A DNA stretch of 64,000 bases, taken from the NCBI GenBank assembly GCA_947084925.1, contig CAMTUJ010000006.1, positions 1 to 64,000 on the forward strand, in the 5' to 3' direction. Under the pieces are notes generated by a model, which had not been told where the DNA came from, did not search any database, and saw only the letters and a list, made by a program, of their open reading frames with translations. Source of the stretch: JAGPUQ01 sp947084925. Lineage in GTDB: Bacteria; Pseudomonadota; Gammaproteobacteria; Pseudomonadales; Porticoccaceae. Positions 35,782-44,549 of this stretch are shown here, piece after piece; within the stretch, counting starts at the first letter, position 1, and every line of letters starts with the position of its first letter. The position numbers were made by a program, and so were the translations under genes.

Positions 35782-35868
35782 GCCAGAGTGGTGAAATTGG
35801 TAGACACGACGGATTCAAAATCCGTTGGGGTAAAACCCGTGCCGGTTCGAGTCCGGCCTCTGGTACCA
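35782..35868 (+). tRNA. tRNA-Leu (CAA)
   Basis: This is an 87-nt class II tRNA. Acceptor strands GCCAGAG and CTCTGGT pair, and the anticodon stem ACGGA/TCCGT encloses the loop TTCAAAA with anticodon CAA. There is a long variable arm, the T-loop is GGTTCGAGTCC, and CCA is encoded. Confidence 0.95.
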
Positions 35869-35921
35869 GATCCGTCGACGACATTCCGTTACTGCGTATC
35901 CCCCCCGACAATCCGACCGTA

Positions 35922-36611
35922 TCACGTCTCGCCGGAACCACCGGGCCTGCACTGCCGAACATCCTGTTTTGCCGCGCGCCGATCCCGGCGACGCGCCCGC
36001 CGCGCGTGCAGCGCCTCGCGCTGCCGCTGCACGATCTCGCGGGCATGAAACAGTGTCGGCACATCATAATGCCCCCGGCTGAGGATGATGGTGATGATGA
36101 CCTCCTCGATCGCCACCCAGATATGGAACAGCACCACCAGCCGAAACAGCCAGTTCAGGTCGTAAAGCACCAACAGGTAATACGCCGGCGCCATCAGAAT
36201 CGCCGACAGCTTCGCGGCCCAGGTGTGGTAACGCGGCAGCTCACGAAATTTCAGCAGGCTGGTCAGGGTGGGGATCAGGTAAAACCCGACCGCCAGATAC
36301 AGAAACCAGGCCTCGCGCGCGAACACCGCGGGCCACAACCACATCAGCCCGAAGACCATGGCGGCGTAGGTGCAGAGATCGCCCCAGCTGTCCAGCCTGG
36401 CGCCCAGCGGCGTGGCTACGCCCATCCGGCGCGCGAGATGACCGTCCACCGCATCGGTTGCCAGCGCCAGCGCCAGCAGCCAGAGAAAGGGCTCCGCCAA
36501 ACCGCCATGGGCAAACCACAGCAACACCGGGGCGAGCAGCAACCGCAGCCCGCTCAACACATTGGGAAGGTTGAGGTTACTGCCGGCGGCGCCGGCCGGC
36601 ATCGGCTTCAC
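35922..36611 (-). CDS. CDP-alcohol phosphatidyltransferase family protein
   Basis: This 229-residue integral membrane protein has the full catalytic motif DAVDGHLARRMGVATPLG followed by D-x3-D (LDSWGD). It transfers a phosphatidyl group from a CDP-linked donor to an alcohol; the alcohol acceptor is not predictable. The GTG at 36611 is preferred because AGGAGG lies five bases upstream; an ATG three codons later is poorly spaced. The C-terminus is strongly basic (RRARRRDRR). Confidence 0.88.
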   Translation of the reverse strand: MKPMPAGAAGSNLNLPNVLSGLRLLLAPVLLWFAHGGLAEPFLWLLALALATDAVDGHLARRMGVATPLGARLDSWGDLCTYAAMVFGLMWLWPAVFAREAWFLYLAVGFYLIPTLTSLLKFRELPRYHTWAAKLSAILMAPAYYLLVLYDLNWLFRLVVLFHIWVAIEEVIITIILSRGHYDVPTLFHAREIVQRQREALHARRARRRDRRAAKQDVRQCRPGGSGET

Positions 36612-36636
36612 TGACGCCTCCTGATACCCGAGGAGT

Positions 36637-37407
36637 TCATGGTGACGACGTACCGGCACGCCGCTGCCGGACCGCCTCGAACAGGCAGATGCCCGTGGCG
36701 ACGGCGACATTCAGACTCTCGACGCTACCCGCCATGGGGAGCTTGACCAGCAGATCGCAGCAGTCGCGGGTCAGGCGACGCAGGCCGGTGTCCTCCGCAC
36801 CCATGACCAGCGCCGTGCGTCCGCGCAGATCGGCGTCGTACAGCGACGCCTCGGCGTCGCCACAGGTTCCGACCAGCCAGACTCCCGCCTCCCGCAGACC
36901 CCGCAGCGTACGCGCCAGATTGGTGACCACCACATAGGGCACGCTGGCCGCGGCGCCGCTGGCCACCTTTTGTACCGTTGCGGTAATCCCCACCGCGCGA
37001 TCCCGGGGCGCGATCACGGCGGCAACGCCGGCGGCATCGGCGGCGCGCAGGCACGCACCGAGATTGTGCGGGTCGGTGATTCCATCGAGCACCAGGAGCA
37101 GCAGATCGGTGCGGTCCTCGATCAGAGCGGCCAGAAAGCTTTCATCGTGCAGCGCCCCTGCGGTGCAAAATGCGGCTACGCCCTGGTGACGGCCATCGGC
37201 CAGACGGTCCAGCTCATCGCGCTCGACCCACTGCCATGCCACGCCCTGCTGATCCGCCAGGAAGCGAACCTTTTCCAGGCGCTGATCGCGACGATGGCGC
37301 TGGAGCCGGATCTCGCGCACCCGACCGGCATCGGTTTTCAATAACCCCATCACGGCATGGACACCGTAAACCCACTCGCACTCAGCGCCGCCTGCCATAC
37401 CGTCCAC
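36637..37407 (-). CDS. rlmB: 23S rRNA (guanosine-2251-2'-O)-methyltransferase
   Basis: This 256-residue SPOUT methyltransferase has an N-terminal substrate-binding domain (VYGVHAVMGLL) and the knot motifs LDGITDPHNLGACLRAADA, LVMGAEDTGL and KLPMAGSVESLNVAVATG. These identify RlmB, which methylates G2251 of 23S rRNA. In many relatives it directly follows rnr; here another gene separates them. An alternative start is the Met three codons later. Confidence 0.93.
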   Translation of the reverse strand: MDGMAGGAECEWVYGVHAVMGLLKTDAGRVREIRLQRHRRDQRLEKVRFLADQQGVAWQWVERDELDRLADGRHQGVAAFCTAGALHDESFLAALIEDRTDLLLLVLDGITDPHNLGACLRAADAAGVAAVIAPRDRAVGITATVQKVASGAAASVPYVVVTNLARTLRGLREAGVWLVGTCGDAEASLYDADLRGRTALVMGAEDTGLRRLTRDCCDLLVKLPMAGSVESLNVAVATGICLFEAVRQRRAGTSSP

Positions 37408-37454
37408 TCACTGCCTGACGAGCCGGGATTCTACCCTGCTCACCGGCGCGGGCT

Positions 37455-38540
37455 TCAGACCGGCGTGGGCACCGGCAACCGCGCGATGAAATCGGAGCCC
37501 AGACCACCCAGGTACAGATGGCCTGCGTATTCGAGCACGCTGGTGACCATGCCGATGTCACCGCCATGGGCGTCCATGAAATGCGTGATGCTGCCATTCA
37601 TGTCCACGCCGACAAACAAGCCATAAGTCGGCAGATGCAGGCCCTGGAAGAAATCCGGGACCGGGGCCAGAAACCGGGGCAGGCGCATCATCAGCTTTTT
37701 CAGGAAGGGCTGCGACGCCAGCGCTTCCAGATGCGGATAGCGGGGAAATGCCAGTGCCACCCAGTAGGTGTCCTTGCCGTTGAACGTGATGTTGTCCGGT
37801 CCGCCCGGCAGATTGCTCACGAAGGTATCGCGCTGCCCGGCCTTCGGCCCCTTGAGCCACAGGCGCGTGACGCAAAAGCCGAGGGTTTCGTTGACCAGCA
37901 CATAGTCGTCGTCGGGCCCCATCGCGACGCCGTTGGCAAGGCGCAGGTTATCGAGAGCAACGTGGCTGGCCTGGGTAGCCGGGTCGTAACACACCAGCAC
38001 GCCGGTCGGGTTGTCCTCCATGATCGCGTAGCCGGCCTGCGCCATGGTGAATTTGGTGGAGATGTCGCTGAAATAGATCTTGCCGTCGGCGGCAATCGCA
38101 AGGTCGTCGGCGACATTGTATTTGCGGCCATCGACCGAGTTGCTCAGCACCGATACTTCGCCGGCCGGAGTCACGCAGACAAGACCTTTCTCGACATCGC
38201 AGACAATCAGGTTGCCCGCCGCATCAAACTTGAGTCCGAGCGGGTGACCGCCGGTGTTGGCCAGCACCTCGGGCTCGCCCTCCCCTTCGATTTTCATGCG
38301 CACGAGATTGCCGTTGGTCAGCCCCGTGTAGATGTAACCGTCCTTGATGGCGGTTGCCTCGGGTCCGGCGAGTTTTCCGCGCCAGAGCTTCTCGGCGCTC
38401 GCCAGCGAGTTCTTGCGTTCGAAGCGGCCCTCATAGGGTGGCGCCTTGGGCGGCTGCCAACCCTTGGGATCAATGGGTATGGGCCAGCACAGCAGATAGG
38501 CGATAAACAGGATGATGGCGATGACAATGGTTATTTCCAC
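37455..38540 (-). CDS. SMP-30/strictosidine-synthase-like beta-propeller protein
   Basis: This is a 361-residue protein with an N-terminal membrane anchor (ITIVIAIILFIAYLLCW) and a six-bladed propeller. Family stretches include GHPLGLKFDAAGNLIVCD, VNETLGFCVTRLWLKG and GGPDNITFNGKDTYWVAL, which resemble strictosidine-synthase-like and APMAP proteins. These are thought to be lactonases or arylesterases. It lies between rnr and rlmB and is probably not related to their RNA functions. Confidence 0.85.
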   Translation of the reverse strand: MEITIVIAIILFIAYLLCWPIPIDPKGWQPPKAPPYEGRFERKNSLASAEKLWRGKLAGPEATAIKDGYIYTGLTNGNLVRMKIEGEGEPEVLANTGGHPLGLKFDAAGNLIVCDVEKGLVCVTPAGEVSVLSNSVDGRKYNVADDLAIAADGKIYFSDISTKFTMAQAGYAIMEDNPTGVLVCYDPATQASHVALDNLRLANGVAMGPDDDYVLVNETLGFCVTRLWLKGPKAGQRDTFVSNLPGGPDNITFNGKDTYWVALAFPRYPHLEALASQPFLKKLMMRLPRFLAPVPDFFQGLHLPTYGLFVGVDMNGSITHFMDAHGGDIGMVTSVLEYAGHLYLGGLGSDFIARLPVPTPV

Positions 38541-38693
38541 GGTGGTCCCCCGGCTGCGTTATTGTTATTCGGCCTGCACGGCGCCGCCATGCGACCCGCC
38601 GGTCAACTATACCCCGCGCGCCACCGGGATCAAACACGTTGTCCCGGCCCTGGCCACAACGCAATGCGCAATGAGTCCCGGTGGTAAAGCCAG

Positions 38694-41153
38694 CTAGCGC
38701 CGACGCCGTCCCGGTCGCCGCGCGCCCGCGGTTGGCGCTTCATCGGGCGGCTTCGTGGCACCGCGTCCACCGCGCGCCGGCTTGGCGGCCGCTGCCGCTG
38801 GTTGACTGGCCTTGCCCTTGCGCCTGCCTTTGCCCTTGCGACCCGGTTCGTCCGCATGCGGAGCCGCATGTTTGCGCGCCGTTGTGGATACGTCCGGCTC
38901 CCGTCCCGGGCGGCGCCCGACTCCATCGACCAGATCGAAATCGACCTTGCGCTCATCGAGGTTTACCCGCGCCACCCGCACCCGCAGCCGGTCGCCGAGA
39001 CGGAACACCCGCCGGGTGCGCTCGCCCATCAGACGGTGGTGGGCCGGCTCGTGGTGGTAATAATCCTTGGGCAGGCCGGTGATATGGATCAGGCCCTCGA
39101 CATAAAGCTCTTCCAGCTCCACGAACAGGCCGAAGCTGGTGACGCCCACTACGACACCGGCAAATTCGTCAGCGACGTGTTCAAGCAAATATTCGCACTT
39201 GAGCCAATGCACGACACTGCGCGTCGCGTCGTCGGCGCGGCGCTCCGTCATGGAGCACTGCACGCCCGCCTCGTCCATGGCCGCCGCATCGTAGGGATAG
39301 CCTTGCGGCAATGGCACCTTGGGCGCGTCCGCGTGCCGACGCAGCTGTTTGTTGCGCCCCTTGCTCCACAGCAGCGCGCGGATGGCGCGGTGCACCAGGA
39401 GATCGGGATAACGGCGAATCGGTGAGGTGAAATGGGTATAGGCGGGATAATGCAGACCGAAATGCCCGAGGTTTTCTGGCTGGTACCGTGCCTGCCGCAT
39501 GGAGCGCAGCATCACCGACTGAATGATGGCAGCATCGGGACGATCCGCTACTTTTTTGAGCACCGCCTGGAAATCCTCCGGCGTGGGCTCGTCGCCACCC
39601 GGCAGACCCAGGCCCAGCTCGCCGAGGAACTCCCGCAGATTGGCGAGCTTCTCGGCCTGCGGCCCATCGTGAACCCGGTACAGCACCGGCAGTTTGCTCT
39701 TCTCCAACAACTGCGCCGTGCAGACATTCGCGCACAGCATGCACTCCTCGATCAGGCGGTGCGCCTCGGTGCGTTCGGCCGGCACGATGCGTTCGATCTT
39801 GCGCTCCGCATCGAACAGGATGCGGGTCTCGCCGGATTCAAAGTCGATCGCGCCGCGGCGCTCGCGCGCCTCGCGCAGCGCCTGATAGAGGCGATGCAGT
39901 TCGTCGATCCGGGGCAGAACGGCGCGGAACTGGCTGCGCACGCCGCTCTCCGGATCATCTTTCTGGGCGATCATGGCCGCCACCTGGGTGTAGGTCAGCC
40001 GCGCCCGGGAATGCATCACGGCCTCATAAAATTCGAAGTTTTTGACCACGCCCTTCCGGTCGATGCGCATCTCGCACACCATGCACAGGCGATCCACCTC
40101 CGGATTCAGCGAGCACAGTCCGTTGGAAAGCTGCTCCGGCAACATCGGCACCACATGTCCGGGGAAATAGACCGAGTTGCCGCGCTGATAGGCCTCGCGA
40201 TCCAGGGCGGATCCCGCGGGCACATAGTGGGAAACGTCGGCGATCGCCACCAGCAGGCGCCAGCCGCCGAACCTGAGGCGCTCGCAATAGACGGCATCGT
40301 CGAAGTCGCGGGCGTCCTCGCCATCGATGGTGACCAGCGCCAGTTCGCGCAGATCGACCCGCCCCCGCAAATCGGTACGTTCCACCTGCTCCGGCAACTT
40401 GCCGACCAGGGCGACGACCGCCTCCGGCCAGGTCCGGGGCAGGCTGAAGTTGTGGATCGCCACTTCGATTTCCATTCCGGGCGCCAGGTGATCGCCGAGC
40501 ACCCGGGAAATGCGACCCGCGGGCTGACCCTCGCGGGACGGCTGGCGGGTAATTTCCACCAGCACCATCTGCCCGGCCCGGGCGCCGCCGGTACCGCCCG
40601 GCGTAATCAGCACGTCCTGACTGATCCCGGGGTTGTCCGGGCGCACGAAATGGATGCCGCCCTCGGTGAAATAGCGCCCCACCAGTTCGCGCGTGCCGTG
40701 TTCCAGCACTTCCACGATGGAGCCTTCGGGACGACCGCGACGGTCGAAGCCCGCAATCCGTACCAGCACCTGGTCGCCCGCCAGCACCCGGCGCATCTGG
40801 CGGCTGGACAGAAAGATATCCGGCTGACCGCCGCCGGCCACCACGAAGCCGTAGCCCTCGGGATGACCCGTGACGCGGCCCTTGATCAGGTTCATCTTGT
40901 CCAGCGCGCCATAGCCGCCAGAGCGGTTCTCGACGATCTGGCCGTCGCGGACCATGGCGCCCAGGCGACGGCGCAGCGCCTCGATCTGCTCGTCGTCCCT
41001 GAGGCCGAGTTCATGGCTCAGCTCAGCCTGGTTGAGCGGCCCTACACTGTCCGCCAGCAACTGCAGGATGTATTCGCGGCTGGGGATGGGCTTTTCGTAG
41101 CGCGCCGCTTCCCGCTCCGCCTGGGGATCATTCTTGAGATGTTTGTTCCGCAT
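38694..41153 (-). CDS. rnr: ribonuclease R
   Basis: This is an 819-residue exoribonuclease. The order is an N-terminal winged-helix domain (about 20-90), two cold-shock domains, the RNB catalytic domain with DGEDARDFDDAVYCE, an S1 domain (about 650-730), then a Lys/Arg/Ala-rich tail with GRKGKGRRKGKAS. It degrades structured RNA from the 3' end. The tail fits RNase R rather than RNase II. Confidence 0.96.
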   Translation of the reverse strand: MRNKHLKNDPQAEREAARYEKPIPSREYILQLLADSVGPLNQAELSHELGLRDDEQIEALRRRLGAMVRDGQIVENRSGGYGALDKMNLIKGRVTGHPEGYGFVVAGGGQPDIFLSSRQMRRVLAGDQVLVRIAGFDRRGRPEGSIVEVLEHGTRELVGRYFTEGGIHFVRPDNPGISQDVLITPGGTGGARAGQMVLVEITRQPSREGQPAGRISRVLGDHLAPGMEIEVAIHNFSLPRTWPEAVVALVGKLPEQVERTDLRGRVDLRELALVTIDGEDARDFDDAVYCERLRFGGWRLLVAIADVSHYVPAGSALDREAYQRGNSVYFPGHVVPMLPEQLSNGLCSLNPEVDRLCMVCEMRIDRKGVVKNFEFYEAVMHSRARLTYTQVAAMIAQKDDPESGVRSQFRAVLPRIDELHRLYQALREARERRGAIDFESGETRILFDAERKIERIVPAERTEAHRLIEECMLCANVCTAQLLEKSKLPVLYRVHDGPQAEKLANLREFLGELGLGLPGGDEPTPEDFQAVLKKVADRPDAAIIQSVMLRSMRQARYQPENLGHFGLHYPAYTHFTSPIRRYPDLLVHRAIRALLWSKGRNKQLRRHADAPKVPLPQGYPYDAAAMDEAGVQCSMTERRADDATRSVVHWLKCEYLLEHVADEFAGVVVGVTSFGLFVELEELYVEGLIHITGLPKDYYHHEPAHHRLMGERTRRVFRLGDRLRVRVARVNLDERKVDFDLVDGVGRRPGREPDVSTTARKHAAPHADEPGRKGKGRRKGKASQPAAAAAKPARGGRGATKPPDEAPTAGARRPGRRRR

Positions 41154-41239
41154 AATTCAGATCATGGCTCATTGATTCGGTGCAGACACCCGCGTCGGAA
41201 TGTTCCGGCCGCCGGCCTGCTCCGCCGCAGTATGACGGA

Positions 41240-41268
41240 TTGACAAGGTTGGAGGCGATACGTAAAGT
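41240..41268 (+). promoter_or_regulatory. tRNA-Leu(CAG) promoter
   Basis: TTGACA (41240-41245), 17 bp, then TAAAGT (41263-41268), followed by a GC-rich discriminator of the kind found at stringently controlled stable-RNA promoters. It lies 42 bp before the tRNA. Confidence 0.8.
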
Positions 41269-41309
41269 GCGGCTCCCGCGCCGGCCCCCAGCTTTTGGGG
41301 TCGGTCCGC

Positions 41310-41396
41310 GCCCAGGTGGTGAAATTGGTAGACACGCTAGCTTCAGGTGCTAGTGGCCTTACGGTCGTGGAGGTTCAAGTCCTCTCCTGGGCACCA
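41310..41396 (+). tRNA. tRNA-Leu (CAG)
   Basis: This is an 87-nt class II tRNA. Acceptor strands GCCCAGG and CCTGGGC pair, and the anticodon stem CTAGC/GCTAG encloses TTCAGGT with anticodon CAG. The T-loop is GGTTCAAGTCC and CCA is encoded. Its last 12 bases are repeated at 42046-42057. Confidence 0.97.
41385..41396. repeat. candidate attachment-site repeat, left copy (tRNA 3' end)
   Basis: The 3' terminal 12 bases of tRNA-Leu (TCCTGGGCACCA) recur exactly at 42046-42057. tRNA 3' ends are the usual target of tyrosine-type integrases. Confidence 0.45.
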
Positions 41397-41479
41397 CGCA
41401 TATAAGTAAAACAACGGGTTACAGGCGAATTTCTGAAACGTCCCACAAACCGGCCCACAAGCGGCCAGGTGGTGGGCGG

Positions 41480-41677
41480 TCATCTGGTGTTAAAACGCTT
41501 TCGCCAGCCCGGCGTCCTTGAGGATGCCGTGTGGCGCGACTTGATCTTGACAGGGACGGTGAAAGGGTTGGGCGCGTGCGGGCTGCGCCACACTTCGTGG
41601 TCGCCGCGCCCCAGTCGGAGGTGCTCGCAGCCATTCTCCTTCAGGAGCTCGCGGACCGGCTTTCCGTAGTCATTCAC
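41480..41677 (-). pseudogene. hicA: HicA-like mRNA interferase, frameshifted near the C-terminus
   Basis: The first 46 or so residues match HicA toxins: YGKPVRELLKENGCEHLRLG, GDHEVW and VPVKIKSRHTA. The frame then goes wrong. Reading on in a different frame from about 41525 gives ILKDAGLAKAF and a stop, the normal HicA ending. A deletion of about 7 bases, removing residues normally found between HTA and ILKD, explains this. The annotated frame ends in an unrelated basic tail. It overlaps the antitoxin gene by 4 bp. Confidence 0.75.
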
Positions 41678-41919
41678 GCTGCCGACAGGCGAACGCGGGT
41701 GCTGGCGTGCGCGATCAGTTCGACAGGCACGTCGTAATCGCCATCACCGAGCCCCCCGCCCGCCTCCAGCAGGTCGAGGATTGCTCCCGGGAGTTGATCG
41801 GCGAGGGCATCCAGGGAATCAGCTTCCAGATTCAGGCCGGGCACGTCACTGGATTCGACAAACCACACGCCCGCCTCTTGGTCGCGCGCGGCCTTCACAA
41901 CAATAACGTTTCCACCCAT
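41674..41919 (-). CDS. HicB-like (DUF1902) antitoxin
   Basis: This is an 81-residue protein with AGVWFVESSDVPGLNLEADS followed by DALADQLPGAILDLLE, the DUF1902/HicB-type fold that binds HicA. It is first in the operon, and its stop overlaps the toxin start (ATGA). The start at 41919 has GAGGTAGGG a few bases upstream. With the toxin broken, it may be a surviving antitoxin. Confidence 0.8.
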   Translation of the reverse strand: MGGNVIVVKAARDQEAGVWFVESSDVPGLNLEADSLDALADQLPGAILDLLEAGGGLGDGDYDVPVELIAHASTRVRLSAA

Positions 41920-42045
41920 ATCCCTACCTCTAGCCAGCATCATGGCGTTTCAAGCGGTTCCAGTGTATTCCGGTTCGCTCGGGTGCACCATCAAGTGGCG
42001 GAGTGCGCCGATAGTGTTGGCGGGTTTCGGACTTCGACAGGGCCG

Positions 42046-42057
42046 TCCTGGGCACCA
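42046..42057. repeat. candidate attachment-site repeat, right copy
   Basis: Exact 12-base copy of the tRNA-Leu 3' end, 650 bp downstream. Between the copies lie only the hicAB pair and non-coding sequence. The rest of 41920-42170 has no supported gene. Confidence 0.4.
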
Positions 42058-42170
42058 TCGCAATTCCCCCCGGCAACCTTCGCAGCCCGACATTGGCGCG
42101 CCAGGCGTCAACAAAAGCAGACCTGTTGATATCGCGCAGATAACGCGCCCGTGTCCGAGGGTACATGTGT

Positions 42171-42199
42171 TAGGCAAGCCACGCCTTGCCGACTATACT
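42171..42199 (+). promoter_or_regulatory. candidate promoter with overlapping dyad for the flavin monooxygenase
   Basis: TAGGCA (42171-42176) and TATACT (42194-42199) are 17 bp apart. A perfect dyad GGCAAG-N6-CTTGCC (42173-42190) overlaps the -35 and spacer, as an operator would. The leader to the ATG is about 130 nt. Confidence 0.5.
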
Positions 42200-42334
42200 T
42201 AAAACCACCAATTACCCTGTGTCGCCACATAAAGCCTGCGCGTCTTCCCCCGCAGCGAGTCGCGGCAGACCGGGTACTCGACTTTTTTTGCAGCCTACCG
42301 TTACCAACAACCACTACCCATCGAGGTTATTACC

Positions 42335-44122
42335 ATGGCAGAAGCTAAAGCGGTGAGCAAAATAGCCAAGGGCGAGAACGTCTCGCGTTTGAGCGCCTTT
42401 GACCCGAACTACAAGACCGACAAACCCCAGTCCTATTACGACGAGATCAAGCGGAAGTTTGCCGAGGAGCGCGACCTGCGCTTGAATTACCGCCCGGAGG
42501 GAACCGCCCAGTTCACCTCGGACCTGGATGGTGAACTGGCGCACTTTGGCGAAGACCCGTACGGCGGCAACTTCAAGCCGCGCGAAGCCATCAACGACAC
42601 CGTTGAAGTGCTGTTCACCGGCGGCGGCTTCTCCGCGCTGCTGTCCATCGCCCGCCTGCGCGAATATGGCGTCAAGAGCATTCGTATCGTCGAACGCGGG
42701 GCCGATGTCGGTGGCACCTGGTACTGGAACCGCTATCCCGGCGCCGCCTGTGACGTGCCTTCCTACGATTACCTGCCGCTGCTCGAAGAACTCGACTATG
42801 TGCCCAGCCGCCGCTACGCGCGCGCCACCGAAATTTTCGAGCACTGCCAGCGCATCGCCAAGTATTACAACATCTACGACCTCGCCGTATTCCAGACCAC
42901 CGTCACCTCGACGGTGTGGAATGAAGAAGAAAAACTGTGGCACGTCAAAACCGACCGCGGCGACCACATGAAGGCGCGTTTCGTGGTGTGCGCCAACGGC
43001 CCCATGGCCAAGCCCAAGCTGTCGAAAATCAAAGGGATCCCAAGCTTCAAAGGGAAGTCCTTCCACAGCTCGCGCTGGGATTACGACTACACGGGCAAGA
43101 ATCTGGAAAAACTGAAGGGCAAGCGGGTCGCCATCATCGGCACCGGCGCCACCGCCGTGCAGGTGATTCCGGAAGTCGCCAAGACCGCCAAGGAACTCTA
43201 TGTGTTCCAGCGTACCCCGTCGTGTATCGACATCCGCAACGACTGGGCCACCGACCCCAACTGGGCGCGCAAACTGAAGCCGGGCTGGCAGGCCGCGCGG
43301 CGCCGGCGCGCCATCGACGGCTCCGACCCGCACGCGCCCAAAACGACCGTGCGCGCCGAGGTCCCGCCCGAGGAGAAAGTCCGCCGCCAGGAGAACGCCA
43401 ATATCGACTATGTGATGTGGCTGCACGGCCGCATCGACGAAATCGTCGAGGACAAGGAAACCGCGGAATCCCTCAAGCCCTGGTACATGTTCATGTGCAA
43501 GCGGCCCACCTTCCACGATGAGTTCCTGCCCACCTTCAACCAGCCCAACGTTCATCTGGTGGATACCCACGGCAAGGGCGTCACCGAAATCACCGAAAAG
43601 GGTCCGGTCGCCAACGGCGAGCAATACGAAGTGGACCTGATCGTCTACGCCACCGGTTTCGAGGTGCAGAAAACCGGCATCTACAACCAGATCATCGGCC
43701 GCAACGGCCTTGAGCTGAACGAAAAATACAAGGACGGCATCCGCACATTGCTGGGCATCCACTCCCACGGCTACCCGAACCTGTTCATCATGGCCGGGTA
43801 TCAGGCGTCCTTTCAGTTCAACATCACCGATGTACTCTCGGTGCAGGGCGACCATATCGCGGCCTGCATCAAGTACACCCGGGAGCACGGCTACAGCACC
43901 ATCGACATCACCCCCGAAATCGAGGAGTGGTGGGTGCAGGAAGTGATCGATTATCGCGGCAAGACCGACCGCAACAAGGAATGTACGCCGGGCTATTACA
44001 ACTTCGAAGGTGAATTCAACCGCCGTCAGGACGGCACCTACAACGGCGGTTTCAAGCGCTATATCGAGAAGGCCAAGGAAGTGCAGGGCGATATGGAGAA
44101 AGACTTCCTGTTCGAAAAATAA
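42335..44122 (+). CDS. flavin-containing / Baeyer-Villiger-type monooxygenase
   Basis: This is a 595-residue FAD- and NADPH-dependent monooxygenase. The FAD-binding region reads LFTGGGFSALLSIARL, then VGGTWYWNRYPGAACDVPS. The Baeyer-Villiger fingerprint FxGxxxHxxxW is present as FKGKSFHSSRW, and the NADPH site is IIGTGATAVQ. Such enzymes insert oxygen next to ketones in steroid, terpene or cyclic-ketone breakdown; the substrate here is unknown. An N-terminal extension of about 90 residues precedes the FAD motif, as in longer class members. It has its own promoter and terminator. Confidence 0.92.
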   Translation: MAEAKAVSKIAKGENVSRLSAFDPNYKTDKPQSYYDEIKRKFAEERDLRLNYRPEGTAQFTSDLDGELAHFGEDPYGGNFKPREAINDTVEVLFTGGGFSALLSIARLREYGVKSIRIVERGADVGGTWYWNRYPGAACDVPSYDYLPLLEELDYVPSRRYARATEIFEHCQRIAKYYNIYDLAVFQTTVTSTVWNEEEKLWHVKTDRGDHMKARFVVCANGPMAKPKLSKIKGIPSFKGKSFHSSRWDYDYTGKNLEKLKGKRVAIIGTGATAVQVIPEVAKTAKELYVFQRTPSCIDIRNDWATDPNWARKLKPGWQAARRRRAIDGSDPHAPKTTVRAEVPPEEKVRRQENANIDYVMWLHGRIDEIVEDKETAESLKPWYMFMCKRPTFHDEFLPTFNQPNVHLVDTHGKGVTEITEKGPVANGEQYEVDLIVYATGFEVQKTGIYNQIIGRNGLELNEKYKDGIRTLLGIHSHGYPNLFIMAGYQASFQFNITDVLSVQGDHIAACIKYTREHGYSTIDITPEIEEWWVQEVIDYRGKTDRNKECTPGYYNFEGEFNRRQDGTYNGGFKRYIEKAKEVQGDMEKDFLFEK

Positions 44123-44140
44123 GCGGCAACAAACGCCCCT

Positions 44141-44175
44141 CAAGGCCCCGCGGCGTCAGACGCTGCGGGGCCTTG
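44141..44175. terminator. terminator after the monooxygenase
   Basis: CAAGGCCCCGC and GCGGGGCCTTG pair perfectly, with an additional inner stem (GCGT/ACGC). CCTTTT follows. It lies between convergent genes and could serve both. Confidence 0.85.
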
Positions 44176-44205
44176 CCTTTTGCGGCCAACGCGTTGCCCC
44201 CGCCG

Positions 44206-44406
44206 TCAGGGGCGAGGCTCAAATACCAGGGTGTCTTCGTTGATGGTGACGTAGTATTTGCGGGCGTGGGCCATTCGCCGCGCTATGGTCAGATACACTA
44301 CCTTGTCATCCGGGTCGCAGGCATTGCGAAAATCATCCCGGCTGATGACCCAGGACTCCCCGTCACCCAGTGCATTCAAAGTGCGCTGCAGATCTGCGGT
44401 CGACAT
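44206..44406 (-). CDS. small hypothetical protein
   Basis: This 66-residue protein was not recognised. It is mixed alpha/beta in appearance, with SWVISRDDFRNACDPDDKVVYL and a C-terminal YYVTINEDTLVFEPRP. An excellent ribosome site (GGGAGGG, about six bases before the ATG) supports it as a real gene. It is alone, convergent with the monooxygenase. The 143 bp upstream hold no other gene. Confidence 0.6.
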   Translation of the reverse strand: MSTADLQRTLNALGDGESWVISRDDFRNACDPDDKVVYLTIARRMAHARKYYVTINEDTLVFEPRP

Positions 44407-44549
44407 GCGGCCCTCCCTTAGGCGAATTATTTTTCAGTCTGGTCTCGGGCGGGCACCTCGGAGCACAAGGAAACACCCCCCTCAGCAAATAACCAGCTAA
44501 AAGTAGCCAGCGACGCCGCCGGTGTCAAGGGGTGGGGTTTGAGCCGGTG

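Noticed and set aside
35782..35868. tRNA-Leu(CAA) as another integration site
   Set aside because: No copy of its 3' end was noticed downstream and the flanking genes are core genes.
41930..42166. 78-codon frame upstream of the hicAB pair
   Set aside because: No homology or good ribosome site; it spans the candidate attachment repeat and is probably chance.
42314..44143. 609-codon frame antisense to the flavin monooxygenase
   Set aside because: It covers the same span as a gene with clear FAD and NADPH motifs, and shows no recognisable domain.
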